In this document: positions 62,231 to 64,000 of the stretch, in pieces
Layout: the number at the start of each line of letters is the position of its first letter
Position numbering within the stretch: position 1 is the stretch's first letter
Assembly (NCBI GenBank): GCA_014377445.1
Contig: JACMPP010000086.1
Span: forward strand, 52,274-116,273
DNA length: 64,000 nucleotides
Direction of reading: 5' to 3'
From: Oligoflexus sp.
Lineage (GTDB): Bacteria; Bdellovibrionota_B; Oligoflexia; Oligoflexales; Oligoflexaceae
Position numbers and translations under genes: made by a program
The notes under the pieces: generated by a model
Database searches by the model: none
What the model was told of the DNA's origin: nothing
The model's input: the letters and a program-made list of their open reading frames with translations, nothing else

Positions 62231-63099
62231 ACCTTCAGCCCCTTGATCGTGATGAAGTAGAAGTCTTCAAGAGTGGGCAAGACCGGTTCAGCTCCAAGAA
62301 AAGCGAGATCCTCTCCAAAGAGTCGGACGACTTGATCACCCATGGACAGATGCATGGAAATGATCTGGTCGGCTGGAAGATTGTTGCTCAAATTGCGTTC
62401 AATGCGTTTTTCCCAGACTTTGCCGCGAATTCTTTCGATGGCTTCTTTGGGCGTGGCGCGAACAAGAACTTTCCCATGATTGATAATCGCAAAGTTCTGG
62501 CACAAATCGCTCACATCACTGACGATATGGGTCGAAAGGATTACTGTCACATCTTCTTTGATATCCGCTAGCAGGTTGTGAAAGCGAACTCTCTCTTCGG
62601 GATCCAAACCGGCCGTTGGTTCATCGACGATGATGAGCTTCGGTTGACCGATAAGGGCTTGGGCGATTCCAAAGCGCTGCTTCATGCCACCCGAATAGGT
62701 CGCAACTGCTTTTTTGCGCATCGATGTGAGATTGGTGACCGCAAGAAGATGGTCCACAAGTTCCTTGCGCGCTTTGCGATCCGAAACACCTTTGAGTTCT
62801 GCAAGGTAGTCCAGAAGGTCTTCAGCAGAAGTCTTAGGGTAGACGTCGAATTCCTGCGGAAGATATCCGAGTTGGCGACGAAGACCCGTCTTGTCTTTTT
62901 GAATGTCGAGCCCATGAAAGGAAATTGTACCGGTATCGGCATCCTGCAAAGTCGCAATGGTACGCATCAAGGAAGATTTTCCCGCCCCGTTAGGACCGAG
63001 GAGACCGAACATACCGGGAGGAATTTCGAGTTGAATATTTTGTAATGCATGCACGCCATTGGGATAGGTCTTAGAAATATCGCCGATAACTAAACTCAT
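62227..63099 (-). CDS. ABC transporter ATP-binding protein
   Basis: A 290-residue ABC ATPase of the ABC-2 group. Walker A LLGPNGAGKSSLMR near 40, Q-loop region GYLPQEFDVYPK near 90, signature YSGGMKQRFG near 140, Walker B LIIVDEPTAGLDPEER near 160 and the switch His in ILSTHIVSD near 193 are all present. ATG 63099 with GAGGA 7 bases upstream is preferred to longer frames. It partners the permease-peptidase, sharing overlapping stop and start codons. Confidence 0.93.
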   Translation of the reverse strand: MSLVIGDISKTYPNGVHALQNIQLEIPPGMFGLLGPNGAGKSSLMRTIATLQDADTGTISFHGLDIQKDKTGLRRQLGYLPQEFDVYPKTSAEDLLDYLAELKGVSDRKARKELVDHLLAVTNLTSMRKKAVATYSGGMKQRFGIAQALIGQPKLIIVDEPTAGLDPEERVRFHNLLADIKEDVTVILSTHIVSDVSDLCQNFAIINHGKVLVRATPKEAIERIRGKVWEKRIERNLSNNLPADQIISMHLSMGDQVVRLFGEDLAFLGAEPVLPTLEDFYFITIKGLKV

Positions 63100-63226
63100 C
63101 GCAGTCCTCATGTGTGTGGACCCAGCGCTTCTGGGAAGAACTGTTATGACACGCGTGATGATGAGAGAATAGGTAGAAAAACTTAGGGTGAGGACGAAAC
63201 GTTTTACACGACCGACCTTCGCAGCA

Positions 63227-63818
63227 TCAGTGCAATTCGCCCATATGCTGCTTGATGGTGAGGATAAGCTTTTCGCTATCAATAGGCTTGGTGAGAAAGT
63301 CATTGTAGCCATAGTGATGTGATTTTTCGCGCTCTTCAAGCATGGCGTGAGCTGTAAGAGCTACAATGGGGCCTCGGTATCCCTTTTTACGCAGCTCGTG
63401 GGCAGCCTCATGGCCTCCCATAATCGGCATCTGCACATCCATGAGTATGAGGTCCTGATCACCCTTTAACGCTGAATTGACTGCAGCGCGTCCATTGCCG
63501 ACCACCGATACCTTTGCACCCCGACTCTCCAGGATATGCGTGAGAAGGAGTTGATTATCGGGGGCATCTTCAGCCAGGAGGATACGAACGTCCTGCAACA
63601 GATTGGTGAGAACCGGTTGAGTGGCTCATATTGGCGAGATAGGCGCTCTTCATTTCATTGGCCCGTTCCACCTGAATATTTGCCACTCTCAGGGCTTGAG
63701 CCGACCGCTCCTTGGCTTTGCTATCGATGCGATACATGATGAAAAGGCTGACGATAAGTGCCGTCGATATAAAGCCCATGACGATGGAAATGAGGTTGTC
63801 ATTTTGCATACTGTCCAT
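63227..63818 (-). pseudogene. Hybrid histidine kinase with internal deletion
   Basis: The 5' frame (ATG 63818) has one membrane helix, SIVMGFISTALIVSLFIMY, and NEMKSAYLANMSH, the start of a HisKA box, then loses frame after the phospho-His motif (normally followed by EIRTP). The 3' frame resumes at TQPVLTNLLQDVRILLAEDAPDN and gives a full receiver: ILMDVQMPIMGG (phospho-Asp) and LTKPID. The entire dimerisation and ATPase domains, about 250 residues, are missing, with a frame change at the join near 63620. The receiver may still be made by itself if an internal start is used. It is a paralogue of the kinase at 21215. Confidence 0.82.
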
Positions 63819-64000
63819 GAGCTTCGCCTGTCGCCTGGCGAGAAGAGCAGCTTCGTTCTGTTAAACCTCTCCACCTAAGCCAGTGGCTATAGATGGAGAT
63901 TCTCGGCGTTTTGATGCCCTCACGTTTCCATTGGTCGTAGGTACCAGCAATGGCTCTTGTAAGTTTCTACTCCGCCTTTTCTTCAATTTCTCTAGGGAAG
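63819..64000 (-). other. Window end: short open frame of unknown nature
   Basis: On the minus strand a frame between TAG near 63977 and TGA near 63790 reads TYDQWKREGIKTPRI and SIYSHWLRWRGL, which looks protein-like, but has no ATG start with a ribosome site and no recognised family. It overlaps the start of the kinase remnant. I call no gene. Confidence 0.2.

Overview
The window is bacterial chromosome from a Gram-negative organism. Outer-membrane biogenesis is implied by a LolA-like carrier, an OmpA-like protein and lipoproteins, and there is a sigma-54 enhancer-binding regulator and a carotenoid operon. The base composition is moderate. Hybrid histidine kinases, a FapA/DUF342 protein, an exported PEP-synthase-like lipoprotein, a GreA-like protein and a fused IcmF mutase together suggest the Bdellovibrionota/Oligoflexia or a related delta-proteobacterium-like lineage. 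That placement is inference from gene content; no rRNA is present.

Layout. 1-2425: LolA-like 3' end, sigma-54 regulator, small coiled-coil protein. 2419-7102 (minus): tightly packed operon of a TrpC-like pseudoenzyme, purM, pyrB, a nitrilase-family amidase and an RNase Z-like hydrolase. 7237-10115: OmpA-like protein, an exported deiminase-family enzyme and a SET-domain protein. 10357-14204: ferredoxin-like protein, Hsp70-like ATPase, ATP-grasp enzyme, CoA-binding protein. 14527-20900: carotenoid operon crtY-crtE-crtI-crtB, an unrecognised membrane protein and a GT2 glycosyltransferase, abutting a truncated pirin. 21215-24341 (minus): KaiC-like double ATPase overlapping a hybrid histidine kinase. 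24575-29198 (minus): FemAB-like acetyltransferase, neutral zinc protease, FapA-like protein. 29785-36000: exported dikinase-like lipoprotein with an exported histidine phosphatase, GreA-like factor, FrnE-like protein, aminopeptidase P.

36100-41234 mixes intact and broken genes: a frameshifted arsC, a GNAT enzyme, an LAS-type peptidase, a BI-1 membrane protein, then a graveyard of gene remnants (FAD monooxygenase tail, unknown tail, MazE-like antitoxin) next to tRNA-Ile(GAT). 41403-45948: Fis-type protein, mutM, a manganese (yybP-ykoY) riboswitch ahead of a GDT1-family transporter, and parAB with a 17-bp palindrome upstream. 46010-54429: icmF, a histone-H1-like/DUF1737 protein, sucCD, macro-domain protein and murB. 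54538-57814 (minus): esterase-trxB-mrp-DUF971. 57884-64000: site-2 protease, an ABC ATPase with a permease/M1-aminopeptidase fusion, and a hybrid histidine kinase broken by an internal deletion.

The strongest candidates for something undescribed are the exported PEP-synthase-like lipoprotein paired with an exported SixA-like phosphatase, the KaiC-like/hybrid-kinase pair whose kinase begins with a degenerate receiver, the TrpC-fold pseudoenzyme translationally packed with purM, and the histidine-rich membrane protein of the carotenoid operon. At least five broken genes (pirin, arsC, FAD monooxygenase, MazE-like antitoxin, hybrid kinase) show active gene loss. The window contains no CRISPR array, insertion sequence or rRNA that I can see.
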